From: CAZHSN01 sp964535125
GTDB taxonomy: Bacteria > Armatimonadota > HRBIN16
Direction: 5' to 3'
Assembly (NCBI GenBank): GCA_964535125.1
Contig: CAZHSN010000005.1
Span: forward strand, 1 to 44,305
Length of the DNA stretch: 44,305 nucleotides
Position 1 is the first letter of the stretch. Each line of letters starts with the position of its first letter. The position numbers were made by a program, and so were the translations under genes. Shown here in pieces: positions 34,021 to 42,010 of the stretch. The notes under the pieces were generated by a model. It saw only the letters and a program-made list of their open reading frames with translations. It was not told the origin of the DNA and did no database searches.

Positions 34021-34919
34021 TACCGCAACCGAAGCGAGTCGAACGACGGTATCCCTGGTGGATCACACTGGTGATCGCCTTGGTGTTGATGGCGCTCATA
34101 CCCGGTGTGCGTGATTCGGTGGTGCAGTTGTGGTGGCTGCGCAAGACCGCCGGACCTGTGCATGAGGCGTTGAGACAGAAGGACATCAGCAAAGCGGTGC
34201 GCTTGGCCGGTGAAGCGGTGGATCAGGGCGCTCCGCCTGCGGCCGTTCTGGGATTGATGCAGGTGTTCGTTGCCGAGTCGGCTCCACTGGAAGCCGCGGA
34301 ACTGGGGGAGAAAGCGCTCAAACGCAGCGATCAGGCCAAGGATGCCCTCTGGATAAACCGGATCCGAATGTCGGTTGGCGATGCGTTGATGGTGGCTGAC
34401 CGCCCTCACGATGCCTTGCGCCACTACCGGGCGGTTACCCCGGATCCGCTCACCGAACCGGTGTTGTGGAACAATCTGGCGTATGCGATATTGCTCAGTC
34501 ATGGGGACCCGGACGAGGCGGAAACACTCGCCCGGAAGGCGCTTGCGGCGGTGCAGCAGCGCAGGGCCTATGGTTTGAGCGAAGCCGCGGTGCAGGATAC
34601 GCTGGGATGGGCGCTGCTTCACCGCGGGCAATACCCGGAAGCGCACTCTCTGCTGTTGGACGCCATGCATCAGTCACCGGGTGACCCGGATGTCGTCTGG
34701 CATGCGGCGGTGGCGTCCTGGGCCGTCAACGATCAGCCGACAGCTGCTATGCTGATGCGCCGCGCTGAGGAACTGTACCGGACGAAACACCGTAAACCGC
34801 CTGTGGAGTTTTCCGTTGTTCAGGACCGACTGCGTAGGAACCAACCGTTCGATATGTCGGTGTTGCGGGGTCCCGATTCCCAGTCTGGAGGTCAAAACAA
34901 GCATGTGGATACGCCCTGA
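34017..34919 (+). CDS. Membrane-anchored TPR-repeat protein
   Basis: The 300-residue protein has one membrane segment near the N-terminus (residues about 14-33) and then helical repeats of tetratricopeptide type, with patterns such as EPVLWNNLAYAILLSHGDPDEAETLARKAL and DTLGWALLHRGQYPEAHSLL. The repeat region spans roughly residues 45-250. Such proteins scaffold complexes in the periplasm or at the membrane. The start overlaps the CPBP stop by four bases, so the two are coupled, and its end overlaps the ROK start. The partner is unknown. Confidence 0.85.
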   Translation: MIPQPKRVERRYPWWITLVIALVLMALIPGVRDSVVQLWWLRKTAGPVHEALRQKDISKAVRLAGEAVDQGAPPAAVLGLMQVFVAESAPLEAAELGEKALKRSDQAKDALWINRIRMSVGDALMVADRPHDALRHYRAVTPDPLTEPVLWNNLAYAILLSHGDPDEAETLARKALAAVQQRRAYGLSEAAVQDTLGWALLHRGQYPEAHSLLLDAMHQSPGDPDVVWHAAVASWAVNDQPTAAMLMRRAEELYRTKHRKPPVEFSVVQDRLRRNQPFDMSVLRGPDSQSGGQNKHVDTP

Positions 34920-35769
34920 GTACGAAGGTTGTGCAGGTGTGGATATCGGCGCACAAACCATGAAGGTGGGTGCTGTCGTGAACGGCACGCTGAACAAGCT
35001 GGCGATACCCACGCGCCCCGTCTGGGCGGATGCCCGGGCCGCACTCGTGGATGCGGTGCATACGCTGATCGGATCACCCAGGAGCTTTGGCATCGGATCA
35101 CCGGGACCGCTTGATTGGCGATCGGGCTATATGAACGGTACGCCCAATATCCCCTGGCGCGGGGTGTGTTACAAGGACCTGGCGGATGACCTGAACTGCG
35201 AGGTCGCGGTGGACAATGACGCCAATGTCGCCGGGTTGGCAGAGGCGCTGCACGGAGCGGGTCTGTATACCGATGCCTCCGGCGTGCAGCGGATGCATGA
35301 AGTGGTCTGCGGCTTTACCCTGGGCTCAGGGATAGGCTATTTCTGTGTGGTCAATGGCCGCATATTTCACGGCCGGGTGGATGTCGAAGGGGGACACCAG
35401 ATACTGAACCCCGAAGGTCCGGAGTGCGGATGTGGAGCCAGGGGATGCCTGGAGGCCTATTGCGGCGCGACATTGATCCAGGAACGGTACCGCTGCAGAC
35501 TCGAGCAGATCGATGATCCGGCGTTCTGGGACACGTACTGCTACCATTTGGGGTGGGGTATCGCTAACGTTACCGCGATTGTCTGTCCCGACGTGTTCCT
35601 GTTGTGCGGAGGCGTGACCCAACGCGAAGGCATCCTGCAGCCGATTGCGGATGCGGCCGCCCGGATCTGTCAGATCCACGCGGTACCCCCCATCCGGATA
35701 TCGGCCATGGGCGTGGATTCCGGCTTGATTGGCGCTGTGTTGTTAGGAACGCAACTGCTGGACGACTGA
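34903..35769 (+). CDS. ROK-family sugar kinase
   Basis: ATG 34903 lies ten bases after GGAGGT and starts a 288-residue product; it overlaps the TPR gene by 17 bases. The N-terminal ATP-binding GVDIGAQTMKVGAV, the catalytic DNDANVAGLAE, a second phosphate loop GFTLGSGIGYF, and the zinc motif ECGCGARGCLE are all present. No helix-turn-helix precedes the kinase, so it is an enzyme and not a NagC-type repressor. It should phosphorylate a hexose such as glucose or N-acetyl sugar. It could supply phosphate for the kinase-less catabolic clusters elsewhere in the window, but that is inference. Confidence 0.92.
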   Translation: MWIRPEYEGCAGVDIGAQTMKVGAVVNGTLNKLAIPTRPVWADARAALVDAVHTLIGSPRSFGIGSPGPLDWRSGYMNGTPNIPWRGVCYKDLADDLNCEVAVDNDANVAGLAEALHGAGLYTDASGVQRMHEVVCGFTLGSGIGYFCVVNGRIFHGRVDVEGGHQILNPEGPECGCGARGCLEAYCGATLIQERYRCRLEQIDDPAFWDTYCYHLGWGIANVTAIVCPDVFLLCGGVTQREGILQPIADAAARICQIHAVPPIRISAMGVDSGLIGAVLLGTQLLDD

Positions 35770-35786
35770 ACCCTGACGCTGGTGTG

Positions 35787-35811
35787 CGGGGGTGGATCCA
35801 TGCCACCCCCG
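35787..35811. terminator. Bidirectional terminator between convergent genes
   Basis: A nine-pair perfect stem (CGGGGGTGG at 35787-35795 with CCACCCCCG at 35803-35811) and a seven-base loop lies midway between the ROK stop and the Fe-alcohol dehydrogenase stop. It ends both converging transcripts. Only a short GTGTTT follows on the + strand. Confidence 0.65.
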
Positions 35812-35827
35812 GGTGTTTCCGACTAGC

Positions 35828-37009
35828 TTACACGCTGACTGTCGTGAAGCCGGCTGCGGTGAGCGTATCCAGCATCTCCTCTTCGGTCAACTCGATGGGG
35901 TTGCCCTTCATGGAACTGGCTTGGCGCGCTTGACTCACCAGTTGCGGCAGCGCATCGGCGCTTAGTCCCTGTTCCTTCAGCGTCGGGATATGAAGCCGCA
36001 CGATCAGATCCTCCAGCCAGTCCGCAAGGGCTTCGGCGGGCGCGTCGTCCCGCTGGGTGGCCATGGCGGCTAACTGCTGGTAGCGGCCCAGTACCGGACA
36101 GTCGCAGCAACGCTCCCGGATCGCTTTGATGTTGGTGCGCAGCACCGACGGCGCCAGCGCCGCGCAGGTCGCGCCATGGCGCGCACCGGTCAATCCGCCG
36201 ATCGCGGCCGCGAATCCGTGAATGGCGCCCAGTCCGGCGTTTGTCAGCGCGATACCGCTGTAGAGCGACGCCAGACACATCGCTTCGCGCGCGTCCATGT
36301 TGTCGCCGTCTTCCACGGCAGCGGGCAACGCCCAGAACGCCTGTTTCAACCCATTCACGCACAGCATGTCGGTCAGAGGGTTACTGCGTCGGGTGGTGTA
36401 TGCCTCCATCAACTGCAGCAGCGCGTCACAACCGGTAGTGGCCGTGATGGATGGCGGCATCACTTTTGTCATGTCGGGGTCGATGTATGCGGCCGCAGGC
36501 AGGATCAGCGGGCTGCGCAGGCTGACCTTGACATGCTGGTCTTCTACACAGAGAACCGCATTGCGCGTTACTTCGGCGCCGGTGCCGGCTGTGGTGGGCA
36601 CCGTAATACACGGAACGGAGCGGTTGATCAACGGCTGACCGGCTCCCACCACTTCCAGGTATTCCAGCGGATCGCCGGGATTATTCAGCATGGCGGCGAT
36701 CGCCTTCCCCATGTCCAGCGTGCTCCCGCCGCCTACAGCCAGAACCGCGTCGCATCCTGCGTCGCGTGCCTTGGCGACACCGGCATTGAGCGCCCAGACC
36801 GTCGGCTCACCGGTGACGATGTGATGCGTCATGCGGGCCGCTTTGTGCTGCAGCAGGTCGATGATGGATTGCACCCGCTGCGTCTGCTTACCGGTGACCA
36901 ACAGGATCGATCGTCCCATCTGCGTGGCCAGTTGCGCGGCATCTTTGGAAACGCCGCGGCCGAACACCACTTTCGATGGCAACCCCAATTCGAACGAATT
37001 CAACGACAT
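35828..37009 (-). CDS. Iron-containing alcohol dehydrogenase with Q at one metal position
   Basis: The 393-residue protein is a group III (Fe-ADH) dehydrogenase. It has the NAD(P) loop GGGSTLDMGK (residues 93-102) and PTTAGTGAEVT. Metal ligands expected at D195, H199, H264 and H278 read D195, Q199, H264 and H278 (GCDALLQLMEAY, AIHGFAAAI, ARHGATCA). Glutamine at the second position is familiar from uncharacterised subgroups. It may reduce lactaldehyde, glycolaldehyde or a ketose fragment. A site GAGGAGG lies inside the preceding gene, whose end it overlaps by ten bases, so the two are coupled. Confidence 0.93.
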   Translation of the reverse strand: MSLNSFELGLPSKVVFGRGVSKDAAQLATQMGRSILLVTGKQTQRVQSIIDLLQHKAARMTHHIVTGEPTVWALNAGVAKARDAGCDAVLAVGGGSTLDMGKAIAAMLNNPGDPLEYLEVVGAGQPLINRSVPCITVPTTAGTGAEVTRNAVLCVEDQHVKVSLRSPLILPAAAYIDPDMTKVMPPSITATTGCDALLQLMEAYTTRRSNPLTDMLCVNGLKQAFWALPAAVEDGDNMDAREAMCLASLYSGIALTNAGLGAIHGFAAAIGGLTGARHGATCAALAPSVLRTNIKAIRERCCDCPVLGRYQQLAAMATQRDDAPAEALADWLEDLIVRLHIPTLKEQGLSADALPQLVSQARQASSMKGNPIELTEEEMLDTLTAAGFTTVSV

Positions 37010-37317
37010 CGCCAGGCCTCCTCGTCTGTCGGGTATTTGGGCGCGTACCTCACTGCATGGCGCGGCTCGGCCATCATCGACTCGACACGATCACGCCATT
37101 CCTTGTAGTGGGGTGTCCGCTTGTGCGCTTGGACGGCTTCTTCATCCCGGTACATCTCAAAGAGGATGAACCGGTGCGGCTCATTTTCCTGCTGCAGCAG
37201 GTCAAAGCGAATCACGCCGGGTTCTTCCACACTGTTCCGGGCGTTTCGTTCGGTGGCTTCACGGAAAGGGACATCATGTCCCGGCAATACGTGCACATGC
37301 ACCTGTACGATGATCAC
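37000..37317 (-). CDS. LsrG-like antibiotic-monooxygenase-fold protein
   Basis: This 105-residue protein starts at GTG 37317 and belongs to the ABM/quinol monooxygenase fold. The stretch PGVIRFDLLQQENEPHRFIL followed by EMYRDEEAVQAHKRTPHY matches LsrG, the isomerase that processes phosphorylated AI-2, better than general ABM proteins. It has the FDL and HKRTPHY histidines expected in that subgroup. It is coupled with the Fe-alcohol dehydrogenase gene. It lies downstream of an Lsr-type transporter but has its own -10 element and a palindrome in the leader. A general stress-related monooxygenase is the alternative. Confidence 0.85.
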   Translation of the reverse strand: MIIVQVHVHVLPGHDVPFREATERNARNSVEEPGVIRFDLLQQENEPHRFILFEMYRDEEAVQAHKRTPHYKEWRDRVESMMAEPRHAVRYAPKYPTDEEAWRCR

Positions 37318-37327
37318 GCATGCACCC

Positions 37328-37346
37328 CCAAGTAGCTGGTACTTGG
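37328..37346. promoter_or_regulatory. Palindrome in the LsrG-like leader
   Basis: CCAAGTA (37328-37334) and TACTTGG (37340-37346) are a perfect seven-base inverted repeat with a five-base spacer. It falls between the -10 element and the start codon, where a repressor or a leader hairpin would control expression. Confidence 0.5.
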
Positions 37347-37350
37347 TGCC

Positions 37351-37356
37351 ATTATA
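37351..37356 (-). promoter_or_regulatory. -10 element TATAAT for the LsrG-like/Fe-ADH pair
   Basis: Read on the - strand, a perfect TATAAT lies 34 bases upstream of the GTG start at 37317. The -35 region (TCCGTA at 17 bases) is poor, so the promoter may need an activator. Confidence 0.5.
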
Positions 37357-37439
37357 CCGTTGAGTGGCGCGTTTACGGATGCCGGCAGCACAGATTGTGC
37401 CTATATGGCGCTGCCTAAGGTCTTGGGTATCCTGAGGGG

Positions 37440-37463
37440 TCGGGGCGGAGAGTACCGCCCCGA
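37440..37463 (-). terminator. Hairpin after the LsrB-like gene
   Basis: A nine-pair perfect stem (TCGGGGCGG/CCGCCCCGA) with a six-base loop lies just 12 bases after the binding-protein stop. No T-run follows on the - strand, so it may stabilise the transcript or reduce read-through into the LsrG-like gene. Confidence 0.5.
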
Positions 37464-37474
37464 ATGCGCGGAAG

Positions 37475-38512
37475 CTAGAAGTTATAGTCTCCGATGTTCT
37501 CCTTGGTGAACACTAGAATGTCACCCAGCAGTACATTGTCGCCCGCGACCCTCTTTTCGCCCAGTCGACCGGCGGTAAACGTGGTCGCTCCCGGTTTGAG
37601 CGCGCCATCCGCAACGGCGCGAGCGACGTGAACCGTCAGGTATCCCAGGTCCACTGTGTTCCACAAAACAACAGACCGTACGGTGCCGTCATTGACATAC
37701 GCGCGCATGTCATTCGGCGTCGCCAGTCCGGTAACCTGAACCTTCCCGGCCTTTCCGGCTTGTTTTACCGCTTCCGCAGCGCCCGGGAAAGAGACAGAGC
37801 TGATGCCCCAGATACCTTTCAGATCAGGCCAGGCCTTCATCAAATCCTGAGCCGCCCGAAACGCCAGACTCTGGTCTTCATTCGACGGTTTCACATCGAC
37901 CAGTTCCAACCCCGGATACTTCGGCAGGCGTTTCTTCATCCAGGACATCCACTCGTTCTGGTTGGCCGCCGTGAGTGTAGCGGTCAATATGGCGACCTTG
38001 CCTTTGGGGTTGTCTCCGCCGATGTCTTGCGCCATGGTATCAACCAGAGCGTTCCCGATCTGCTCGGCGGTAGCCTGGTTCACAAAGAACGCGCGCGAGT
38101 CCGGCGTGCAGTCCGAGTCCCAGGTAATCACATGAATGCCGGCCTCCTGTGCTTTGCGCAACGCAGGAGCCAACACATTGGGATCGTTGGGCGAGACAGC
38201 GATGACATCCACGCGCTGCAGCGTCCACTTCTCCACCATGGCGGCGGCTTTCTCTGCGGAGCCGTCCGTGGGGCCGTCATAAATGAGGTTGACGTTCAAC
38301 TCATTTGCTGCCTGCTTCGCGCCATCAGCGCAACTGGTGAAGTAGGGCAGCCCCTTCTTTTTCGGCAGCAGGCATACGGTGATGCGGCGGTTCTTGTCCT
38401 TGCCATCATTCACGGATGGCTTCGCTGTGGATTGGGAGCCTTTGTTACTGCAGCCGACCAATACGGCCATGATGACCATCAGCGCGGTGACGACCAGAGC
38501 CGTCTGTTTCAT
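37475..38512 (-). CDS. LsrB/RhaS-like substrate-binding lipoprotein
   Basis: The 345-residue protein has a lipoprotein signal ending LVGC (C21) and then reads very like LsrB: FTSCADGAKQAANELNV, YDGPTD, HVITWDSDCTPDSRAFFVNQ, NQNEW, LATPNDMRAYV and a C-terminal VFTKENIGDYNF. Comparison from memory with Salmonella LsrB puts the AI-2 contact residues at K51, D132, N184, Q185, P243 and A245. All are kept except D to N at 184. This is therefore an LsrB/RhaS-type receptor, for AI-2, rhamnose or a related molecule. It is the fourth gene of the A-C-D-B ordered transporter run, 25 bases after the second permease. Confidence 0.9.
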   Translation of the reverse strand: MKQTALVVTALMVIMAVLVGCSNKGSQSTAKPSVNDGKDKNRRITVCLLPKKKGLPYFTSCADGAKQAANELNVNLIYDGPTDGSAEKAAAMVEKWTLQRVDVIAVSPNDPNVLAPALRKAQEAGIHVITWDSDCTPDSRAFFVNQATAEQIGNALVDTMAQDIGGDNPKGKVAILTATLTAANQNEWMSWMKKRLPKYPGLELVDVKPSNEDQSLAFRAAQDLMKAWPDLKGIWGISSVSFPGAAEAVKQAGKAGKVQVTGLATPNDMRAYVNDGTVRSVVLWNTVDLGYLTVHVARAVADGALKPGATTFTAGRLGEKRVAGDNVLLGDILVFTKENIGDYNF

Positions 38513-38537
38513 GATGTGTCCTCCTGTTACCTGACGA

Positions 38538-39482
38538 CTACCGCCTGCGCGCAGACAGCAGCGTATTGAGCAGCACTGAGGTGATCAGCAATGTGCCGAT
38601 CACCATATAGTTCAGCTCGTCACGGGACCACAGCCAGCTGACCAGTTCCCGTGTTTCGTGGATCAGCAATACACCCAGCGCCGTTCCCAGTATGCGCCCT
38701 TTGCCGCCGAAGATGCTGGCGCCGCCCAGCACAACCGCAGTGATCACATCCAGTGCGATGTCGCGTCCGACGTCGGCGCTGGCTGTATGACGGCGTGACA
38801 CGAACAACGCCGCGGCCAACCCCGCGGTGGTTCCAGAGAACAGATACACGCACATCTTGATGCGCGCCGTATGAATACCGGAAAACCGGGCGGCCGTTTC
38901 AGCATGACCGATCGCGTAGATTGATCGACCGACAGTGCTGGAACTGAGTACCGCCGCCGTCGCACCGGCCATTGCCATGAACAACCACCCGGGTAACGGA
39001 AGTCCGGCGATGACCGAACCCGACAACAGAGCGAACTGATCGGGGAACCCGCTGATCGGCCGTCCGAGGCTGATACCTTCGGCAATTCCTTGAAACACCG
39101 CCATCGTGGCCAGCGTGACAATCAGCGGATGTACCCGAACGACAGCGACGAACCATCCATTGATCAGGCCGGCGACCGCTCCCACCGCGACGGCGACAAG
39201 CGCCGCAAGCCAGGGTGACATGCCGGCTTCGAAGCAGAGCCCAAGGCAGACCGCTGAGAGCGCCATGACGGCGCCAATGGAGAGATCGATGCCCGCTGTG
39301 ATGATCACCAGCGTCATCGGCAGCGCCAGCAGAGCCAATTCCCAGGCGTGTGTGGACAACTCACTCTGCACCGCTCCGGTCAGAAATGCCGGCGAGACAA
39401 TACCCGCGGCACCCAGCAGGCCCACCAGCAGCAACGCCAGAATGGCTTCATGCCAAAAGGGGAAACGCCTTGCCCAGTTCAT
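38538..39482 (-). CDS. ABC transporter permease (LsrD/RhaQ-like)
   Basis: This 314-residue membrane protein is the second of two permeases, with about nine hydrophobic segments. It carries the RbsC-family stretch TAGIDLSIGAVMALSAV near residue 62 and VVLGGASIFGGKGR near residue 243. Its start overlaps the preceding permease stop by four bases. With the first permease it should form a heterodimer like LsrC/LsrD or RhaP/RhaQ, unlike the single-permease transporter at 7420. Confidence 0.92.
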   Translation of the reverse strand: MNWARRFPFWHEAILALLLVGLLGAAGIVSPAFLTGAVQSELSTHAWELALLALPMTLVIITAGIDLSIGAVMALSAVCLGLCFEAGMSPWLAALVAVAVGAVAGLINGWFVAVVRVHPLIVTLATMAVFQGIAEGISLGRPISGFPDQFALLSGSVIAGLPLPGWLFMAMAGATAAVLSSSTVGRSIYAIGHAETAARFSGIHTARIKMCVYLFSGTTAGLAAALFVSRRHTASADVGRDIALDVITAVVLGGASIFGGKGRILGTALGVLLIHETRELVSWLWSRDELNYMVIGTLLITSVLLNTLLSARRR

Positions 39483-40450
39483 GCGTCACCGCCTGCGTGT
39501 CTGCGCCGGGCGAGATGATCCGCGAGTACAGCGAGCAAGATAAACGCTCCCTGGATCGCGCGTTCCCAGTATGTGGCGGATACACCCAGTTTCATGAAAA
39601 TCAGCATGGTGCCGATCGCACTGAGGAGCAACACGCCGAATGTGATGCCGGTCAGGGTGCCGCGGCCGCCTGATACGGATGTACCGCCCACCACGACACA
39701 CGTCACGATCAACATCTCGGTCCCGGCGCCGAAACCGGACTCGATCACATCCAATCGAGTCGCTTTGACCAGTGCGGCCACGGCGCTCAGCAGTCCAGTG
39801 ATCATGAACACCAGCAGCTTCAGGTTTCGTACGGGTAATCCCACCGAATGCGCGGCATCGGGATTGCTCCCTGCGGCGTAGATGCGCCGTCCCGCCGGCG
39901 TGCGGTACACCAGGCCCGCGGTGGCGCACAGCGTGAAGACCGCGGCAGCTACCGGCACAGGCACACCCAATACTGTACCGGTGCCCAACCAACGCAGTTC
40001 CGCCGGTATCGAGGTGATCCATTCGCCGCCCATCAACACCTCGGTGGCGCCGCGCAGAAGCGAGAGCATACCGAGTGTGGCGATGATGGACGGCACGCGT
40101 CCCACGGTGACCAATAACCCGTTGATCAATCCCACCCCAATGCCTGTGCCGAGAGTGACTAGAGCGGCCTCAATGGGAGACGCACCCCAGCGGGTAGCCA
40201 TTAACCCGCAGATGGCGGCACAGAACCCCATCAAGGATCCGATAGAGATGTCGATCTCGCCCATCACCATGACAAGCATTAAACCGCAGGCGGTAATCAG
40301 CGTGGGCGCCGCCGCGATCAGCAGGTCACGCAGGTTAGCCCCGCTCACAAACAGCGGGTTAATGATGGTAACGATCACGGTGGCAAGCAGCAGCAGAATG
40401 AACACGCCGGTTTCACGGCGGCTGAGTAGGCGCATGACTCGGTGGCTCAT
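39479..40450 (-). CDS. ABC transporter permease (LsrC/RhaP-like)
   Basis: The true start is ATG 40450, which overlaps the ATPase stop by ATGA and begins MSHRVMRLLSRRETG. The frame is open for another 90 codons upstream inside the ATPase gene and must not be counted. The 323-residue product has about nine to ten membrane segments, GEIDISIGSLMGFCA near residue 72 and VVVGGTSVSGGRGTLTG near the C-terminus. It forms the first half of the presumed permease heterodimer. Confidence 0.93.
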   Translation of the reverse strand: MSHRVMRLLSRRETGVFILLLLATVIVTIINPLFVSGANLRDLLIAAAPTLITACGLMLVMVMGEIDISIGSLMGFCAAICGLMATRWGASPIEAALVTLGTGIGVGLINGLLVTVGRVPSIIATLGMLSLLRGATEVLMGGEWITSIPAELRWLGTGTVLGVPVPVAAAVFTLCATAGLVYRTPAGRRIYAAGSNPDAAHSVGLPVRNLKLLVFMITGLLSAVAALVKATRLDVIESGFGAGTEMLIVTCVVVGGTSVSGGRGTLTGITFGVLLLSAIGTMLIFMKLGVSATYWERAIQGAFILLAVLADHLARRRHAGGDA

Positions 40451-41964
40451 GCGGCGTCTCCGGGGGCAAGCGCCAGTTCCAACACACGCTCCTGAGTGGC
40501 ATCTGACCGGTTCAGTTCCCCTGCGATACGGCCCGCACGCATGACGAGCAGGCGGTCGCATAACTGCAGCAGCTCCGGAAGGTCGCTGGATATCACCAGT
40601 GTCGCCCGCCCCTCGGCCGCCTGTGCGCGGATCAGCCGGTAGACCTCTGTTCTCGCGCCGACGTCCACACCACGCGTGGGTTCGTCCAGTATCAGCACGG
40701 CTGGATCTGCGGCAAGCCACTTCCCCAGGACCAGTTTTTGCTGATTGCCGCCGGATAAAGTAGACGCTTCGACATCGCCGCTGGCCGCTTTCACCTGCAA
40801 CGCCTGCATGGCCGCCGATGCCACATCACGTTCCCGCCGGCGGTTGCGCCAGATCCATCGGGCTAGCATCTGCTGGACGACGATGACCAGGTTGGTCTCC
40901 ACCGACATGGGCAAGATCAAGCCCTGATGCTGGCGATCCTCAGGCACCAGCGCGATGCCGGCCTGGATCGCCTGGCTCACGTCTCCCGGCGGTACAGGTT
41001 GCCCTTTGACAAGAACCTCGCCGCTGTCGCGGCGGTCCACGCCGAATATACACCGCGCCACTTCCGATCGTCCGGCGCCGACCAACCCGGCCAGTCCGAC
41101 GATCTCACCCGCATGCACCGTGAACGAGACATCATGGACGACGCCGGCGCGCTGCAGGTGGCTGCAGGTCAACACCGGTTCACGCGCCGGCCCGGGCTCT
41201 ACAGACTGCGGTCCGGTTTCAGCCGCTTCCAGTTCTCGTCCCACCATCAGCCGGATCAGCGACGCCCGGTTCAATTGCTCTGTCGGCCCTGTATGGACGT
41301 GCGTACCGTCCCGCAGCACCGTCACCATCTGGGAGAGTTGGAACACCTCTTCCAGTCTGTGGCTGACATACACAATGCCGATGCCATCCTCCACCAGCCG
41401 CCTGATGATGTCGAACAGCACATCAATTTCGCGATTTGAGAGTGAAGCGGTGGGTTCGTCCATGATCAACAACCGGCTGCGCAGGTTAAGCGCTCGGCCG
41501 ATGGCTACCATCTGCTGCTGGGCCAGCGGCAACTCGCCCACAGGTGTCTTCAGGTCTATGGATACACCCAACCGCTTGAGCATGGCCCGCGTTTCGGTCA
41601 CCATTCGACGGCGGTCAAGCCAGACGCGCGCCCGACGCGGTTCGTGCCCGGCGAATAGATTGTCCACCGCATCCAGATCAGGGAACGCTGTGGACTCCTG
41701 GTGGATCACCGCGATGCCTGCGGCTTCCGATGCCGCCACGCTGCCGAGGCGGATGGGTTGCCCATCCACACGAACCAGACCATGTGACGGCTTGTGAATG
41801 CCTGACATCACTTTGATGAGTGTTGATTTGCCTGCGCCGTTCTCGCCGACCAATGCATGTACGACGCCGCGCTGGAACGCGATAGATACATCGCGGAGGG
41901 CTTGAACACCGCCGAAGCTCATGGTCACGCCTTCGATACTGATGAACGGCGAATCCTGAGTCAC
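40447..41964 (-). CDS. ABC transporter ATP-binding protein (LsrA/RhaT-like)
   Basis: The start is GTG 41964, preceded by GAGGTGA. The 505-residue double ATPase has Walker A GENGAGKST (residues 40-48), a first Walker B LLIMDEPTAS, the degenerate second P-loop GLVGAGRSE, the signature LSGGNQQKLVLG and VLILDEPTRGVD. A glutamine-rich HQESTAFPDLDAV Q-loop region is similar to LsrA and rhamnose-type ATPases. It is the first gene of the transporter run and starts 46 bases after argG, so read-through from argG is possible. It drives uptake of the LsrB-like protein's ligand. Confidence 0.93.
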   Translation of the reverse strand: MTQDSPFISIEGVTMSFGGVQALRDVSIAFQRGVVHALVGENGAGKSTLIKVMSGIHKPSHGLVRVDGQPIRLGSVAASEAAGIAVIHQESTAFPDLDAVDNLFAGHEPRRARVWLDRRRMVTETRAMLKRLGVSIDLKTPVGELPLAQQQMVAIGRALNLRSRLLIMDEPTASLSNREIDVLFDIIRRLVEDGIGIVYVSHRLEEVFQLSQMVTVLRDGTHVHTGPTEQLNRASLIRLMVGRELEAAETGPQSVEPGPAREPVLTCSHLQRAGVVHDVSFTVHAGEIVGLAGLVGAGRSEVARCIFGVDRRDSGEVLVKGQPVPPGDVSQAIQAGIALVPEDRQHQGLILPMSVETNLVIVVQQMLARWIWRNRRRERDVASAAMQALQVKAASGDVEASTLSGGNQQKLVLGKWLAADPAVLILDEPTRGVDVGARTEVYRLIRAQAAEGRATLVISSDLPELLQLCDRLLVMRAGRIAGELNRSDATQERVLELALAPGDAA

Positions 41965-42010
41965 ACCCGTGTCACCTCATCCTGTTCGTTCCATCATGTA
42001 CGCGCCGCTG

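Noticed and set aside
34903..35769. Reading the ROK protein as the missing LsrK
   Set aside because: LsrK is an FGGY-fold kinase; the ROK fold with a CxCGxxGC zinc motif is a hexose kinase family, and the gene is in a housekeeping operon.
40451..40720. A 90-codon N-terminal extension of the first Lsr-type permease
   Set aside because: It lies inside the ATPase gene, reads as low-complexity arginine-rich sequence, and ATG 40450 has the ATGA overlap that marks the true start.
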